NCBI RefSeq assembly: GCF_029945895.1
Contig: NZ_JAQSDL010000042.1
Location: 1-43,146, forward strand
Direction: 5' to 3'
Source: Polaromonas sp.
Lineage (GTDB): Bacteria; Pseudomonadota; Gammaproteobacteria; Burkholderiales; Burkholderiaceae_C
DNA: 43,146 nucleotides
Of this stretch, positions 31,841 to 41,162 are shown piece after piece. Numbering within the stretch: the first letter of the stretch is position 1; every line of letters starts with the position of its first letter. The translations under genes were made by a program, and so were the position numbers. A model generated the notes under the pieces. That model had not been told where the DNA came from, ran no database searches, and saw only the letters and a program-made list of their open reading frames with translations.

Positions 31841-33061
31841 TCAGCCGGCAACAATCTTCCCGGCCTCCAGGGCCTCGATGTCCGCTTCGCCATAACCGAG
31901 CTCCCGCAGCACTTGCTGCGTATGTTCACCCAGCCGGGGCGGGTTCAGGCGCACACCGGGGCGCTCGCCACCCAGGGTCAGGGGGAGCAGCGGCACGTGG
32001 GTCTCGCGCCCGTCGGGGAGCCGCAAGGGCGCCAGGCCGCCGGTCTGCTGCAGATGCGGGTCCTCAAACAAGTCTTCCGGCCGTGTGATGGGCGCAAACG
32101 GCAGGCCGTGTTGCTCGAAGAGCGCGCTGAGTTCGGCCGCGCTTCGCGGCGCCAGCCGTTCGCGCAGCTGCGGCAGCAGCCACTCGCGTGCCCGCACGCG
32201 GTCGTTGTTGCTGTCCAGCCGGCGATCGGCGCGCAGGTCGGCAAAACCGAAGGCATCACAAAACAGCTGCCACTGGGTGTCGCTGACCACAGCCAGAAAA
32301 ATCTGCGCGCCGTCCCGCACGGTAAACACGTCGTAAATGCCCCAGGCCGAGATGCGGCCCGGCATGGGCGCAGCCGGCTGCCCGGTCACGGCAAACTGCA
32401 TCATGTGCTGGGCCACCAGGAACACATTGTTTTCAAACAGGGCCGCCTGCACCTCCTGGCCCTTGCCGGTTTTCGCGCGCGCGGCCAGCGCAGCCATGGC
32501 GCCGATGGCACCAAACATGCCGCCCATGATGTCGTTGACGCTGGTGCCGGCGCGCAGCGGGTCGCCGGGCCGGCCCGTCATGTAGGCCAGGCCGCCCATC
32601 ATCTGCACCACCTCGTCGAGTGCGGTGCGGTGGTCATAGGGGCCCGGCAGAAAACCCTTGTGGCTGACGTAAATCAGGCCCTGGTTCAGTTTCGACAGGC
32701 TGGCGTAGTCCAGCCCCAGCTTCTGCATGGTGCCGGGCTTGAAGTTCTCGCTGACGATGTCGGCGCTCGCCACCAGCCTGAGCGCAATCTCCCGGCCCTG
32801 GGGTGTCTGCAGGTCCAGGGCGATGCTTTTCTTGTTGCGGTTGAAAAGCGCAAAAAATCCAGCGCCCGAGCCCAGCAGGCGGCGCGTGTTGTCGCCGCCC
32901 AGAGGCTCGACCTTGATGACCTCCGCGCCCAGGTCAGCCAGCACCATGCCGCAGGTGGGGCCCATCACCATGTGGGTGAATTCGATCACGCGCAGGCCTG
33001 CCAGCGGCAGGGGCGCGGCGGGGCTGGAAACCGTTGGGGGCGGCGAAGAGGGCTCGGACAC
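31841..33061 (-). CDS. CaiB/BaiF (class III) CoA-transferase
   Basis: A 406-residue class III CoA-transferase. Visible are LRVIEFTHMVMGPTCGMVLA near residue 23, GAEVIKVEP (46-53), FFALFNRNKKSIALDL near 69 and the catalytic aspartate Asp177 in GTSVNDIMGGMFGAIG, followed by TGKGQEVQAALFEN. Such enzymes move CoA between carboxylic acids such as formate, oxalate, succinate or carnitine; the substrate cannot be read from the sequence. The gene is divergent from the L-2-haloacid dehalogenase gene (159-bp gap), so both may share a regulator. Confidence 0.9.
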   Translation of the reverse strand: MSEPSSPPPTVSSPAAPLPLAGLRVIEFTHMVMGPTCGMVLADLGAEVIKVEPLGGDNTRRLLGSGAGFFALFNRNKKSIALDLQTPQGREIALRLVASADIVSENFKPGTMQKLGLDYASLSKLNQGLIYVSHKGFLPGPYDHRTALDEVVQMMGGLAYMTGRPGDPLRAGTSVNDIMGGMFGAIGAMAALAARAKTGKGQEVQAALFENNVFLVAQHMMQFAVTGQPAAPMPGRISAWGIYDVFTVRDGAQIFLAVVSDTQWQLFCDAFGFADLRADRRLDSNNDRVRAREWLLPQLRERLAPRSAAELSALFEQHGLPFAPITRPEDLFEDPHLQQTGGLAPLRLPDGRETHVPLLPLTLGGERPGVRLNPPRLGEHTQQVLRELGYGEADIEALEAGKIVAG

Positions 33062-33148
33062 GGTGGAATCCTTGGAAAAACGGTGGTTGGCCGACCACTC
33101 GGCTCATGACCTCCAAATTATGCGGCGCGGGCTGGATGCGAGCATTAC

Positions 33149-33167
33149 ATCCAAATATGTCATGGAT
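33149..33167. promoter_or_regulatory. Candidate operator in the CoA-transferase / dehalogenase divergent region
   Basis: ATCCA (33149-33153) and TGGAT (33163-33167) form a dyad with a 9-bp spacer in a locally A+T-rich stretch. It is central in the gap between the two divergent genes. Regulator unknown. Confidence 0.35.
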
Positions 33168-33220
33168 AAATCGCTTTTCAATCGATTAATCTTTGTCAAA
33201 GTATCAAATACAGTCTAGCC

Positions 33221-33928
33221 ATGGAAAAACCCAAAACCGGGCACGTGTCGCCACGGGCTGTTCTTTTTGATGCTTACGGCACGCTGTTCGACGTGTACAG
33301 CGTGGGCCTGCTGGCCGAGCAGCTGTTTCCGGGCCAGGGGCAGGCGCTGGGCGTGCTCTGGCGCGACAAGCAGATTGAATACACCCGGCTGGTCACCACC
33401 AGCAATGGCGGTGCGCACTACCGGCCGTTCTGGGAGCTGACACGCGCCGGCCTGCGTTACGCGTGCAAACGCCTGGGCCTGGACCTGACGGCCGACCGCG
33501 AAGAGCGGCTGATGAACCAGTACCGGCATCTGTCGGCCTTTCCGGAAAACCGCGAGGTGCTGCAGGCTTTGAAAAAACGCGGCATCGTCACCGGCATTCT
33601 GTCCAACGGCGACCCGTCGATGCTGGAGGTAGCCGTCAAGTCCGCCGGGCTTGGCGACCTGCTCGACCATGTGCTCAGTGTCGACGGCATCCGCAAATAC
33701 AAGACCCACCCCGAGGCCTATGCGCTCGGGCCGCAGGCCACGGGGCTGCCCGCGGCGCAGATTGCCTTTGTCAGCTGCAACAGCTGGGACGCACTGGCCG
33801 CGACCTGGTACGGCTACCAGACACTCTGGGTCAACCGATATGCCCTGCCCTTCGAGGAGCTGGGCACACAGCCGTCGCGCACCGGCAGCAATCTGCGCGA
33901 CGTGCTGGGTTTCTTCCCGGCGGGATAA
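33221..33928 (+). CDS. L-2-haloacid dehalogenase (HAD type II)
   Basis: A 235-residue haloacid dehalogenase that hydrolyses L-2-haloacids, and chloroacetate, to hydroxy acids. Every active-site residue of the Pseudomonas L-DEX YL enzyme (numbers recalled from the literature) has a counterpart at constant offset: Asp17, Thr21, Arg48, Ser128, Lys161, Tyr167, Ser185, Asn187 and Asp190. They sit in FDAYGTLFDV, LWRDKQIEYTR, LSNGDP, YKTHPEAY and VSCNSWD. No Shine-Dalgarno sequence is visible before the ATG. It is followed after 78 bp by malate synthase G, which would use glyoxylate made from glycolate, the product of chloroacetate hydrolysis. Confidence 0.92.
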   Translation: MEKPKTGHVSPRAVLFDAYGTLFDVYSVGLLAEQLFPGQGQALGVLWRDKQIEYTRLVTTSNGGAHYRPFWELTRAGLRYACKRLGLDLTADREERLMNQYRHLSAFPENREVLQALKKRGIVTGILSNGDPSMLEVAVKSAGLGDLLDHVLSVDGIRKYKTHPEAYALGPQATGLPAAQIAFVSCNSWDALAATWYGYQTLWVNRYALPFEELGTQPSRTGSNLRDVLGFFPAG

Positions 33929-34006
33929 TCCGTTTCACTGTTTCGACCTTCCTTTTTTTGCTTTCCTTCCCTTTCCTTCTTTTTTGCCCTTTTTTGAGGT
34001 TCCCCC

Positions 34007-36232
34007 ATGACGACAACCACTCCACGCACATCGCTCCACGGCCTGCAGGTGGCCACGGTTCTGCAACGCTTTGTCGATGACCAGGTCCTGCCCGGCACCG
34101 GCGTGGACAGCGCCACCTTCTGGAAAGGTTTTGACGCCATCGTGGCGGACCTGGCCCCGAAAAACATCGCCCTGCTGGCTGAGCGCGACCGCCTGCAGAC
34201 CGAGATGGACCGCTGGCACAAAGCCAACCCCGGCCCGATTGCCGACATGAAGGCCTACCGCGCCTTTCTGGAGAAAACCGGCTACCTCGTGCCCTCGCCA
34301 AAAAACGTCACCATCACCACCGCCAACGTGGACGCCGAACTCGCCAAGCAGGCCGGCCCGCAACTGGTGGTGCCCATCCTGAACGCGCGTTATGCGCTGA
34401 ATGCGGCCAATGCGCGCTGGGGCTCGCTGTACGACGCGCTGTACGGCACCGACGTGCTGTCCGAAGACAACGGCGCTGAAAAGGGCAAGAGCTACAACCC
34501 GGTGCGCGGCGCCAAAGTCATTGAGTACGCGCGGTATGTACTGGACCGCACCGCGCCGCTGGTCAAGGGCTCGCACATCGATTCGACCGGCTACGCGGTC
34601 AAGGGCGGCAAGCTGGTCGTCACGCTGCAGGGCGGCAAAAACACCACGCTGGCCGATGCGAGCCAGTTCATGGGTTACCAGGGCAAGGCTTCGGCACCGT
34701 CATCAGTGCTGTTGCAGCACAACGGCCTGCACATCGACATCCGCATCGACCGCAGCACGCCCATCGGCAAAAGTGATGCGGCCGGTGTCAGCGACCTGGT
34801 GGTGGAAGCAGCGCTGTCCACCATCCTCGACCTGGAAGATTCGGTGGCCGTGGTCGATGCCGACGACAAGGTGCTGGCCTACAGCAACTGGCTGGGTATT
34901 TTGCAGGGCACGCTGACCGAAAGCGTCACCAAGGACGGCAAGACCTTCACCCGCGGCCTGAACCCGGACCGCGAGTACACCTCGCCCAAAGGCAGCAAGG
35001 GCAAACCGGTCACCCTGCACGGCCGCTCGCTGATGTTTGTGCGCAATGTCGGCCACCTGATGACCAACCCGGCCATTCTCTACACCGCTGCCGATGGCTC
35101 GACGAAAGAAATTCCCGAGGGCATTCTGGACGCCGTCGTCACCACGACGATCGCGATTCATGACCTCAAGCGCAAGGGCAAAAAAGGCATCAGGAACTCA
35201 CGCAAGGGCTCGGTCTACATCGTCAAGCCCAAGATGCACGGCCCGGCCGAAGTCGCCTTTGCCGCCGAGCTGTTCAGCCGGGTCGAAAAAATGCTGGGCC
35301 TGCCCGACAGCACCGTCAAGCTCGGCATCATGGATGAAGAGCGCCGCACCAGCGTCAACCTGAAAGCCTGCATCGCCGCGGCCAGAAGCCGCGTCGCCTT
35401 CATCAACACCGGTTTCCTGGACCGCACCGGCGACGAGATGCACACCGCCATGCACGCCGGCCCCATGATCCGCAAGGGCGACATGAAAAGCAGCGCCTGG
35501 ATCGCGGCTTACGAAAAGAACAACGTGCTGGTCGGCCTGTCCTGCGGCCTGCGCGGCAAGGCACAGATCGGCAAGGGCATGTGGGCGATGCCCGACCTGA
35601 TGAAAGCCATGATGGAGCAGAAAATCGCCCACCCCAAAGCCGGCGCCAACACCGCCTGGGTGCCCAGCCCGACCGGCGCGACGCTGCATGCACTGCACTA
35701 CCACCAGGTCAAGGTCAGCAAGGTGCAGAAAGACCTGGAAAAGATCGACGCCAACAAGGAGCGCCCTGCCCTGCTGAACGGCCTGCTGCAGGTGCCCGTC
35801 ACGGCCACACCCGACTGGAGCGCCGAGGCGAAACAGCAGGAACTCGACAACAACGCCCAGGGCATCCTCGGTTATGTGGTGCGCTGGATCGACCAGGGCG
35901 TGGGCTGCTCCAAGGTGCCCGACATCCACAACGTCGGCCTGATGGAAGACCGCGCCACCCTGCGCATCTCCAGCCAGCACATGGCCAACTGGCTGCTGCA
36001 TGGCGTGGTGACAAAAGCGCAGGTGAAGGAGACCTTTGAACGCATGGCCGCCGTGGTGGACAAACAGAACGCCGGCGACCCGCTGTACCAACCCATGGCC
36101 GGCCACTTTGACACTTCCGCGGCCTACAAGGCGGCCTGCGACCTGGTGTTCAAGGGCCTGGAGCAGCCGAGCGGCTACACCGAGCCGCTGCTGCATGCCT
36201 GGCGCCTGAAGGTCAAGGCCGGCAGCGCCTGA
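34007..36232 (+). CDS. glcB: Malate synthase G
   Basis: Condenses glyoxylate and acetyl-CoA to malate. The 741-residue, single-chain form is the G type: [18 protein letters not shown] near residue 270, [19 protein letters not shown] near 338, [17 protein letters not shown] near 410, [17 protein letters not shown] near 440, [18 protein letters not shown] near 467 and the C-terminal [14 protein letters not shown]. Length is typical. A 49-nt almost pure pyrimidine tract (33947-33995) precedes the start, with GAGG as the only ribosome-site candidate. The adjacency to the dehalogenase gene suggests joint use; a strong intrinsic terminator follows. Confidence 0.96.
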   Translation: MTTTTPRTSLHGLQVATVLQRFVDDQVLPGTGVDSATFWKGFDAIVADLAPKNIALLAERDRLQTEMDRWHKANPGPIADMKAYRAFLEKTGYLVPSPKNVTITTANVDAELAKQAGPQLVVPILNARYALNAANARWGSLYDALYGTDVLSEDNGAEKGKSYNPVRGAKVIEYARYVLDRTAPLVKGSHIDSTGYAVKGGKLVVTLQGGKNTTLADASQFMGYQGKASAPSSVLLQHNGLHIDIRIDRSTPIGKSDAAGVSDLVVEAALSTILDLEDSVAVVDADDKVLAYSNWLGILQGTLTESVTKDGKTFTRGLNPDREYTSPKGSKGKPVTLHGRSLMFVRNVGHLMTNPAILYTAADGSTKEIPEGILDAVVTTTIAIHDLKRKGKKGIRNSRKGSVYIVKPKMHGPAEVAFAAELFSRVEKMLGLPDSTVKLGIMDEERRTSVNLKACIAAARSRVAFINTGFLDRTGDEMHTAMHAGPMIRKGDMKSSAWIAAYEKNNVLVGLSCGLRGKAQIGKGMWAMPDLMKAMMEQKIAHPKAGANTAWVPSPTGATLHALHYHQVKVSKVQKDLEKIDANKERPALLNGLLQVPVTATPDWSAEAKQQELDNNAQGILGYVVRWIDQGVGCSKVPDIHNVGLMEDRATLRISSQHMANWLLHGVVTKAQVKETFERMAAVVDKQNAGDPLYQPMAGHFDTSAAYKAACDLVFKGLEQPSGYTEPLLHAWRLKVKAGSA

Positions 36233-36235
36233 TTT

Positions 36236-36289
36236 ACTTCTAAATTCATAGCTGCTTCCGCCCACCCCATGAGGGCTGAAGCCGGATTT
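36236..36289 (+). repeat. Dispersed repeat family A, copy 6
   Basis: Left arm decayed (TTCTAAATTC), then ATAGCTGCTTCCGCCC (36248-36263), GAGGGCT, GAAGCCGGATTT. It lies between the glcB stop and the terminator. Confidence 0.7.
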
Positions 36290-36308
36290 GATGCATGATT
36301 TTCCCTCT

Positions 36309-36332
36309 ACGGCGCCTTCTGGCGCCGTTTTT
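36309..36332 (+). terminator. Rho-independent terminator of glcB
   Basis: Perfect 8-bp stem ACGGCGCC / GGCGCCGT around a TTCT loop, followed by TTTT and then GTTTTT. Located 77 bp after the glcB stop. Confidence 0.85.
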
Positions 36333-36609
36333 GTTTTTCCGCGCAGAGGGCCGCAACCGTCCGGCCAACGCCCTCCCGCCGCCATGGCACGATGCGGCGG
36401 CGCCGATGGCGGCGGGGAAAACGGAGCCTGCTGCAGGAAACTCAAGCTCGGCTGGGCCGGCTGTGTTCCCTGGGGTCAGGCCTCGGGACGCGTGAAGATT
36501 GCCCCTTGAATCCAGTGGAGTATTTCGCGCGTACTCCCTCCAGGCGGACACCACGCTGACGCGCTGTGGCGGATCACACAGACCAACAACCTTCAACAGG
36601 AGTCTCACT
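36333..36609 (+). other. Intergenic region ahead of the fasciclin gene
   Basis: No gene is evident. The stretch is GC-rich up to about 36480. The stretch 36490-36600 is of mixed composition and probably holds the promoter of the fasciclin gene, but I cannot place -35/-10 boxes with confidence. CAGGAG (36597-36602) is the ribosome site. Confidence 0.4.
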
Positions 36610-37179
36610 ATGAAAAAACTACTCATTGCAGCCGGCGTTGCCGTTTTGCTCAGCGCTTGTGCCGGTGGCATGTCCGGCAGCCAGATGTCCGGCAGCCCGT
36701 CGGTCATGGTCGGCGGCGCCGCCATGTTCCCGACCAAGGACATCATTGACAACGCCGTCAACTCCAAGGACCACACCACCCTGGTGGCCGCGGTCAAGGC
36801 TGCGGGTCTGGTTGACACGCTCAAGAGCCCCGGCCCGTTCACCGTGTTTGCACCGACCAATGCCGCGTTTGACGCTCTGCCCGCCGGCACCGTGGCCACG
36901 TTGCTCAAGCCCGAGAACAAGGCCCTGCTGACAAAAATCCTGACGGCCCACGTGGTGCCCGGCAAACTCGACGCCGCCGCCCTGAGCCAGCGCGTGATGG
37001 CCGGCAATGGCCGGGCCACCCTGACCACCGCCAGCGGCGACAGCCTGGTGGTCACGGCCAGCGGCTCCAATGTGATGGTCACCGACGAAAAAGGCGGCAC
37101 GGCGATGGTCAGCATTGCCAACGTCTACCAGTCCAACGGCGTGATCCACGTGGTCAACAAGGTGCTGGTGCCCAACTGA
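36610..37179 (+). CDS. Fasciclin-domain lipoprotein
   Basis: A 189-residue exported protein with a lipoprotein signal [17 protein letters not shown] (Cys17) and a single fasciclin (FAS1) domain from about residue 42 to the end. The two conserved FAS1 motifs are seen as [16 protein letters not shown] (near 76) and [18 protein letters not shown] at the C-terminus. The mature N-terminus is Gly/Ser/Met-rich. FAS1 lipoproteins are thought to act in adhesion or surface contact. The ribosome site CAGGAG lies seven bases ahead of the ATG. It appears to be monocistronic. Confidence 0.92.
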   Translation: MKKLLIAAGVAVLLSACAGGMSGSQMSGSPSVMVGGAAMFPTKDIIDNAVNSKDHTTLVAAVKAAGLVDTLKSPGPFTVFAPTNAAFDALPAGTVATLLKPENKALLTKILTAHVVPGKLDAAALSQRVMAGNGRATLTTASGDSLVVTASGSNVMVTDEKGGTAMVSIANVYQSNGVIHVVNKVLVPN

Positions 37180-37246
37180 TCCCCACTTGAGCCAACCCGT
37201 GTGGTGCCGCTGCCAGACTGGCAACGCCGCCCCGGGCCAAGCGACA

Positions 37247-37287
37247 ACAAAGCCACAACAAACTGCAACGGTTTGTTGTGGCTTTGT
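37247..37287. terminator. Perfect 17-bp stem-loop downstream of the fasciclin gene
   Basis: ACAAAGCCACAACAAAC (37247-37263) and GTTTGTTGTGGCTTTGT (37271-37287) pair without mismatch around a 7-base loop, TGCAACG. It is 67 bp after the fasciclin stop. There is no T-run, so it may stop or process transcripts, protect a 3' end or act as a protein site rather than a classic terminator. Confidence 0.5.
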
Positions 37288-37363
37288 CCCTTCGGGCCGC
37301 GCAAAGGACACCCCGCGCGCGCCTCCAGCCACGCGGCAGCACCCGCCCCAGCCCTTCGGATTT

Positions 37364-37416
37364 GCTATGCAAAAGATAGCTGCAGGTGCCTGTTGCTGTT
37401 GGGCTCGCGCCCTATT
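37364..37416 (+). repeat. Dispersed repeat family A, copy 7
   Basis: GCTATGCAAAAGATAGCTGC (37364-37383) is a clear inverted repeat (GCTAT/ATAGC), then AGGTGCC, TTGGGCT and GCGCCCTATTC. Confidence 0.75.
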
Positions 37417-37694
37417 CATCCAGACCATTCCGTTGCAGGGGCCAGGCGCGCAGAAAGCCGTCGCCGGGCAATGCGTTCGGTGGTGGCCGCCTGAGTGGAA
37501 TGTAAGCAGCGTCTCTTTGCTGTGCGACAGGTTAGAAATCGTTACAAGATACTTCGCGATTTTCGGCAGCAGCCCCCCAGTTCAGCCCACACTGCGGGGT
37601 CGGGTCGAGCCGGTATTTTTTCCCAAACGATTGACTTGACACCTATCCCGTCCACTCCTCTGCATTTTCGCTGTTAGCCCCATCGCCCTTCACC

Positions 37695-40283
37695 ATGGCA
37701 TCGCAAGCCGACGTTTTATCCCGCTGTCTGCAGGAGGCCGCCCAGGCCGCCAGGCCGGCGCTTGAACGTTGTATCGACCACGCGGTGGCGGCGCTGCAGG
37801 TGGCAGAGACGCAAAGCCTGAAAGTCTCCGAGCGCGATGACCTCGCACGGGCCTGGCGCGAACTGCTGCGTCACCGCGACGGCTGGTGTGCGCAGTACCC
37901 GGGGCTGCTGATGGCCGCCTTCAGCCAGCCCGCAAAACCTGCTGTGCAGCCGGTCGCGGCGCGCACGGCCCTGCCTTCGCTGGCGGGCGCCGACATGTTC
38001 TCGCTGGTCGACGACACCCAGGTCGAGGAGGGCATCGAGTCCTCACGGCTGCTGCAGCAGGTCGCGCCCGTGGTCGAGCAGGCGCTGGCCGAGCTCGACG
38101 GCCTGATGAGTGCGGCGCAGGGCCTGGTCAACGTGCGCGCCGAGGCCAACCCGGTTCGGCCGGAAGTCTACACGCAGACCTTGCGCACCCTGCTGCTGGG
38201 CGCGCCGGTCGCGCCCACGACCAGCGCGCTGTGGATCAAACACCTTGGCGAGCCCCTGGGGCGCGAACTCAAACGTATCTATGAGCGGCTGATCAATGTG
38301 ATGGAACTGGCCCAGGTGCGGGCCGCCAGCTACCGGGTGCTGCAGAACCCCGTCAGCGCCGGCAAAAAACCGGGCAGCGGCTCAGCAGGCGGCGAGCCGG
38401 GCGCCCAGGGCGGCCCGGTCGGCATCGGCTACGCCTCGGACGAACCCTTCACGCCGGTGCCGTCGCACTACGCCGACCTGTCCAACCATGAAGTCAAGGA
38501 CGCGCTGTTTCAGGACTTCCTGCTTCGCGGCAGCAGCAACGCCGACCACGGCCTGGCGCCGGCCTACTACGCCACCATTGAAGAAGAACTGATCGCGCTC
38601 AAGGGCACGCCCGACTCGGCGCAGGCGGCGCTGCACGCCGAGCCTGGCGCCGGCGCCGGCGCTGACTCTGAGGATCACAGCTACCACGGCACGCGCAGCG
38701 ACCCGCGGCGGCCGGCCCTGCCGGCGCAGGACGCCGAAGAAGGGCCCGGCCACCCGTCGCGCATTGTGGACGTGCTCAGCCAGCTCAGCTCGCAGGTCTG
38801 GGGTGTCTACGGCCGCGCCCGCGAACGGGCGCTGGTGCGCACGCAGCTGAAGAAAGACGCCACCCGCGTCGGCCAGGTGCTGGGCATGGAGGTGGTGAAG
38901 AAACTGGTCAACCAGGTCGCGCAGGACCCACGCCTGCTGGTGCCGGTGCGCGAGGCGATTGTGGCGCTGGAGCCTTCGCTGCTGCGCCTGGCCATGGTGG
39001 ACTCGCGCTTTTTCAGCGAGGAAGGTCACCCCGCACGCCGCCTGATGGAGCGCGTGGCGCAGCGCAGTTTCAAGTACAACGACGAGCGCAGCCCGGCGTT
39101 CGACGTTTTTTTCCATTCACTGACCGAGGCCTTCAACGGGCTCAACGCCCTGGAGATCGAGGACGCCCGGCCTTTTGACGCCGCCCTGGGCGAGTTGCAG
39201 GCACTGTGGGACGAGCAGGACCGGCACGAGAAAAATGTGCGCGGCAACATGCGCCAGACCATGCAGTTTGCCGAAGAGCGGCAGGCACAGGCCGACCAGA
39301 TTGCCCTGGACATGAGCCTGCGCGCCGACCTGGACCATGTGCCCGGCGTGGTGCTGGACTTCCTGTTCGGCCCCTGGGCGCTGGTGATGGCGCACGCCCG
39401 GCTCACCGACACCGCGCACCAGATCGACCCCCAGGGTTACGGATCACTGGTCACCGACCTGCTGTGGAGCGTCAAGCGCCAGGCCACGCTCAGGCGGCCG
39501 GGCAAACTCATCGCCATGATTCCCGGCCTGCTGGCCAAGCTGCAGGCCGGCCTGACATCGCTGGGGCTGGAGCCGGGCGAGACCGAGGCTTTTTTCAACG
39601 CCATGGAAAGGCTGCACCGCCCGGTGCTCAAACTGCGGCGCGTGCGCAGCCGGCGCGACGCCGTCGAATCGGACAATGCCCCGCTGGAAGTGGCCACGGT
39701 CGAAACCGACCTCTCCGACCTGAGCGACCTCCTGCCCGCCACGCCCGAACAGCGCAAGGCCAAGGCCGCCGGCCAGCCCTGGCTGGCGCAGGGGGAGCTG
39801 GACAGGGCCGGTTTTGAAGACACCCTGCCGTCCGGACCCGCGGCGCTGGACGCCACGCCGCAGGAGGCCGCACCGGTGGGCGAAGCGCCCGCCTGCGGCG
39901 CTGATGACACGCCGCCAGACAACGCCGGGGAAGATGTCCGTCAGCCCGAAGACATCCTGATGGGCCTGCGCGAAGGCAGCTGGGTCGATCTTTATTCACG
40001 GCGCCACTGGTTGCGCGCGCAGCTGATCTGGGCCAGCACCCGCGGCACACTCTTCATGTTCGTCAGCCACGGCGGCCAGCCGCACTCCATGACCAAACGC
40101 AGCTGCGTGCGCCTGATCACGCAGGGTCTGCTGCGTCCGGTCGAGACGCACGACGTGGTGGCCCACGCGCTGGACCACCTCGTCAATCGGGCCGCACCGC
40201 AGGACCCGCAGGGCAGCACCGCCCCCGAGTCCGGGCGGCAGACGCCATCCGGACACCACACCGGGTCGCTACAACTTCAATAG
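37695..40283 (+). CDS. DUF1631-family protein
   Basis: An 862-residue cytosolic protein of the DUF1631 family, found mainly in beta- and gammaproteobacteria. It has a helical N-terminal part (about 1-200), a Gly/Ala-rich linker near 225-245, a large central helical domain (from about 355, VDVLSQLSSQVWGVYGRAR) and a C-terminal PilZ-like beta part (LREGSWVDLYSRRHWLRAQL, RGTLFMFVSHGGQPHSM). A link to c-di-GMP signalling is suggested by the last part only. No clear ribosome site precedes the ATG. The last five codons and the stop lie in family A copy 8, so the repeat has set the C-terminus. Confidence 0.85.
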   Translation: MASQADVLSRCLQEAAQAARPALERCIDHAVAALQVAETQSLKVSERDDLARAWRELLRHRDGWCAQYPGLLMAAFSQPAKPAVQPVAARTALPSLAGADMFSLVDDTQVEEGIESSRLLQQVAPVVEQALAELDGLMSAAQGLVNVRAEANPVRPEVYTQTLRTLLLGAPVAPTTSALWIKHLGEPLGRELKRIYERLINVMELAQVRAASYRVLQNPVSAGKKPGSGSAGGEPGAQGGPVGIGYASDEPFTPVPSHYADLSNHEVKDALFQDFLLRGSSNADHGLAPAYYATIEEELIALKGTPDSAQAALHAEPGAGAGADSEDHSYHGTRSDPRRPALPAQDAEEGPGHPSRIVDVLSQLSSQVWGVYGRARERALVRTQLKKDATRVGQVLGMEVVKKLVNQVAQDPRLLVPVREAIVALEPSLLRLAMVDSRFFSEEGHPARRLMERVAQRSFKYNDERSPAFDVFFHSLTEAFNGLNALEIEDARPFDAALGELQALWDEQDRHEKNVRGNMRQTMQFAEERQAQADQIALDMSLRADLDHVPGVVLDFLFGPWALVMAHARLTDTAHQIDPQGYGSLVTDLLWSVKRQATLRRPGKLIAMIPGLLAKLQAGLTSLGLEPGETEAFFNAMERLHRPVLKLRRVRSRRDAVESDNAPLEVATVETDLSDLSDLLPATPEQRKAKAAGQPWLAQGELDRAGFEDTLPSGPAALDATPQEAAPVGEAPACGADDTPPDNAGEDVRQPEDILMGLREGSWVDLYSRRHWLRAQLIWASTRGTLFMFVSHGGQPHSMTKRSCVRLITQGLLRPVETHDVVAHALDHLVNRAAPQDPQGSTAPESGRQTPSGHHTGSLQLQ

Positions 40284-40320
40284 CGTCTTGCGCCCACCGT
40301 TGGCGGGCTACAGCCGATGT
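40268..40320 (+). repeat. Dispersed repeat family A, copy 8 (supplies the DUF1631 stop codon)
   Basis: GCTACAACTTCAATAGCGTC (40268-40287), TTGCGCCC, GGCGGGCT, ACAGCCGATGT. The TAG in AATAGCG is the stop of the upstream gene. Confidence 0.75.
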
Positions 40321-40409
40321 CATCACGAATTTTGATGGCGGCAACGGCACGCCCGTTTCCCGGCACCATAATGTCCTGTGTCATGCTTCTTGCCTGGCAG
40401 AGGACCCTC

Positions 40410-41162
40410 TTGTTCAAATTTCTGCTTCGACTCACCGCCAGGGAACGCACGCGCCGCAGCAACCGGCAGTTTGGCGGCATCCTGGCTTTTGTGGCGGGCG
40501 CCATCAATGCCGGCGGCTTTCTGGCGGTGCAGCGCTACACCTCGCACATGACGGGCATCGTCTCGGCCATCGCCGATGACCTGGTGGTGGGCAGCATCGG
40601 CCTGGCGCTGGCCGGCCTGGTCAGCCTGGCCGCGTTTATCGGCGGGGCCATCACCACCACCTTACTCATCAGCTGGGCCAGGCGCCAGGAACTGCGCAGC
40701 AAGTACGCGCTGGCCCTGTTGCTGGAGGCCCTGCTGCTGCTGCTGTTCGGTCTGGTGGGCGCCAACCTGAAGTCTTTTGCCACCCTGCTGGTGCCGACGG
40801 CGGTGCTGCTGCTGTGTTTCATCATGGGCCTGCAAAACGCCATCATCACCAAGATCTCGCACGCCGAGATCCGCACCACCCACATGACCGGGGTCATCAC
40901 CGACCTGGGCATCGAGCTGGGCCGGCTGATCTACTGGAACCAGTCGAAGAAGGCCAACAGCATCCAGTTTGTCGAGGCCAACACCGACAAGCTGTTCATC
41001 CATGCCACCCTGCTGGGGCTGTTTTTCTCCGGCGGCATTTTTGGCGCCGTCGCCTTCAAGGCCCTGGGCTTCAGCGCCACGCTGCCGATCGCCCTGCTGC
41101 TGGTGGCCATGGCCTTGCCCGCCGTCGTGCTGGACCTGCGCAAGCTCGCGAGGTCGCCGTGA
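40410..41162 (+). CDS. YoaK/DUF1275-family membrane protein
   Basis: A 250-residue protein with about six membrane segments, e.g. ILAFVAGAINAGGFLAV near the N-terminus, IGLALAGLVSLAAFIGGAIT, ALLLEALLLLLFGLVG and LLVPTAVLLLCFIMGLQNA. The DUF1275 motifs GAINAGGFLAVQRYTSHMTG and the later RTTHMTGVITDLGIELG are present. I chose a TTG start because AGAGGA lies five bases ahead of it and the resulting N-terminus, FKFLLRLTARERTRRSNRQ, is normal for the family; in-frame ATGs at 40317, 40335, 40371 and 40383 have no ribosome site, and the first lies in a repeat. The stop overlaps the next start (GTGA). Confidence 0.82.
   Translation: MFKFLLRLTARERTRRSNRQFGGILAFVAGAINAGGFLAVQRYTSHMTGIVSAIADDLVVGSIGLALAGLVSLAAFIGGAITTTLLISWARRQELRSKYALALLLEALLLLLFGLVGANLKSFATLLVPTAVLLLCFIMGLQNAIITKISHAEIRTTHMTGVITDLGIELGRLIYWNQSKKANSIQFVEANTDKLFIHATLLGLFFSGGIFGAVAFKALGFSATLPIALLLVAMALPAVVLDLRKLARSP

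Larger units (their letters stand above)
37180..37694 (+). other. 515-bp intergenic region between the fasciclin and DUF1631 genes
   Basis: No gene that I can support. The region contains a perfect 17-bp stem-loop (37247-37287) and family A copy 7 (37364-37416). Its last 130 bp are richer in A+T, with TTGACA at 37636-37641 as a possible -35 of the DUF1631 promoter, but no good -10 follows at the right distance. Confidence 0.4.

Noticed and set aside
37636..37664. TTGACA-based promoter for the DUF1631 gene
   Set aside because: The -35 is perfect but no acceptable -10 lies 16-18 bp downstream, so I did not list it as a promoter.
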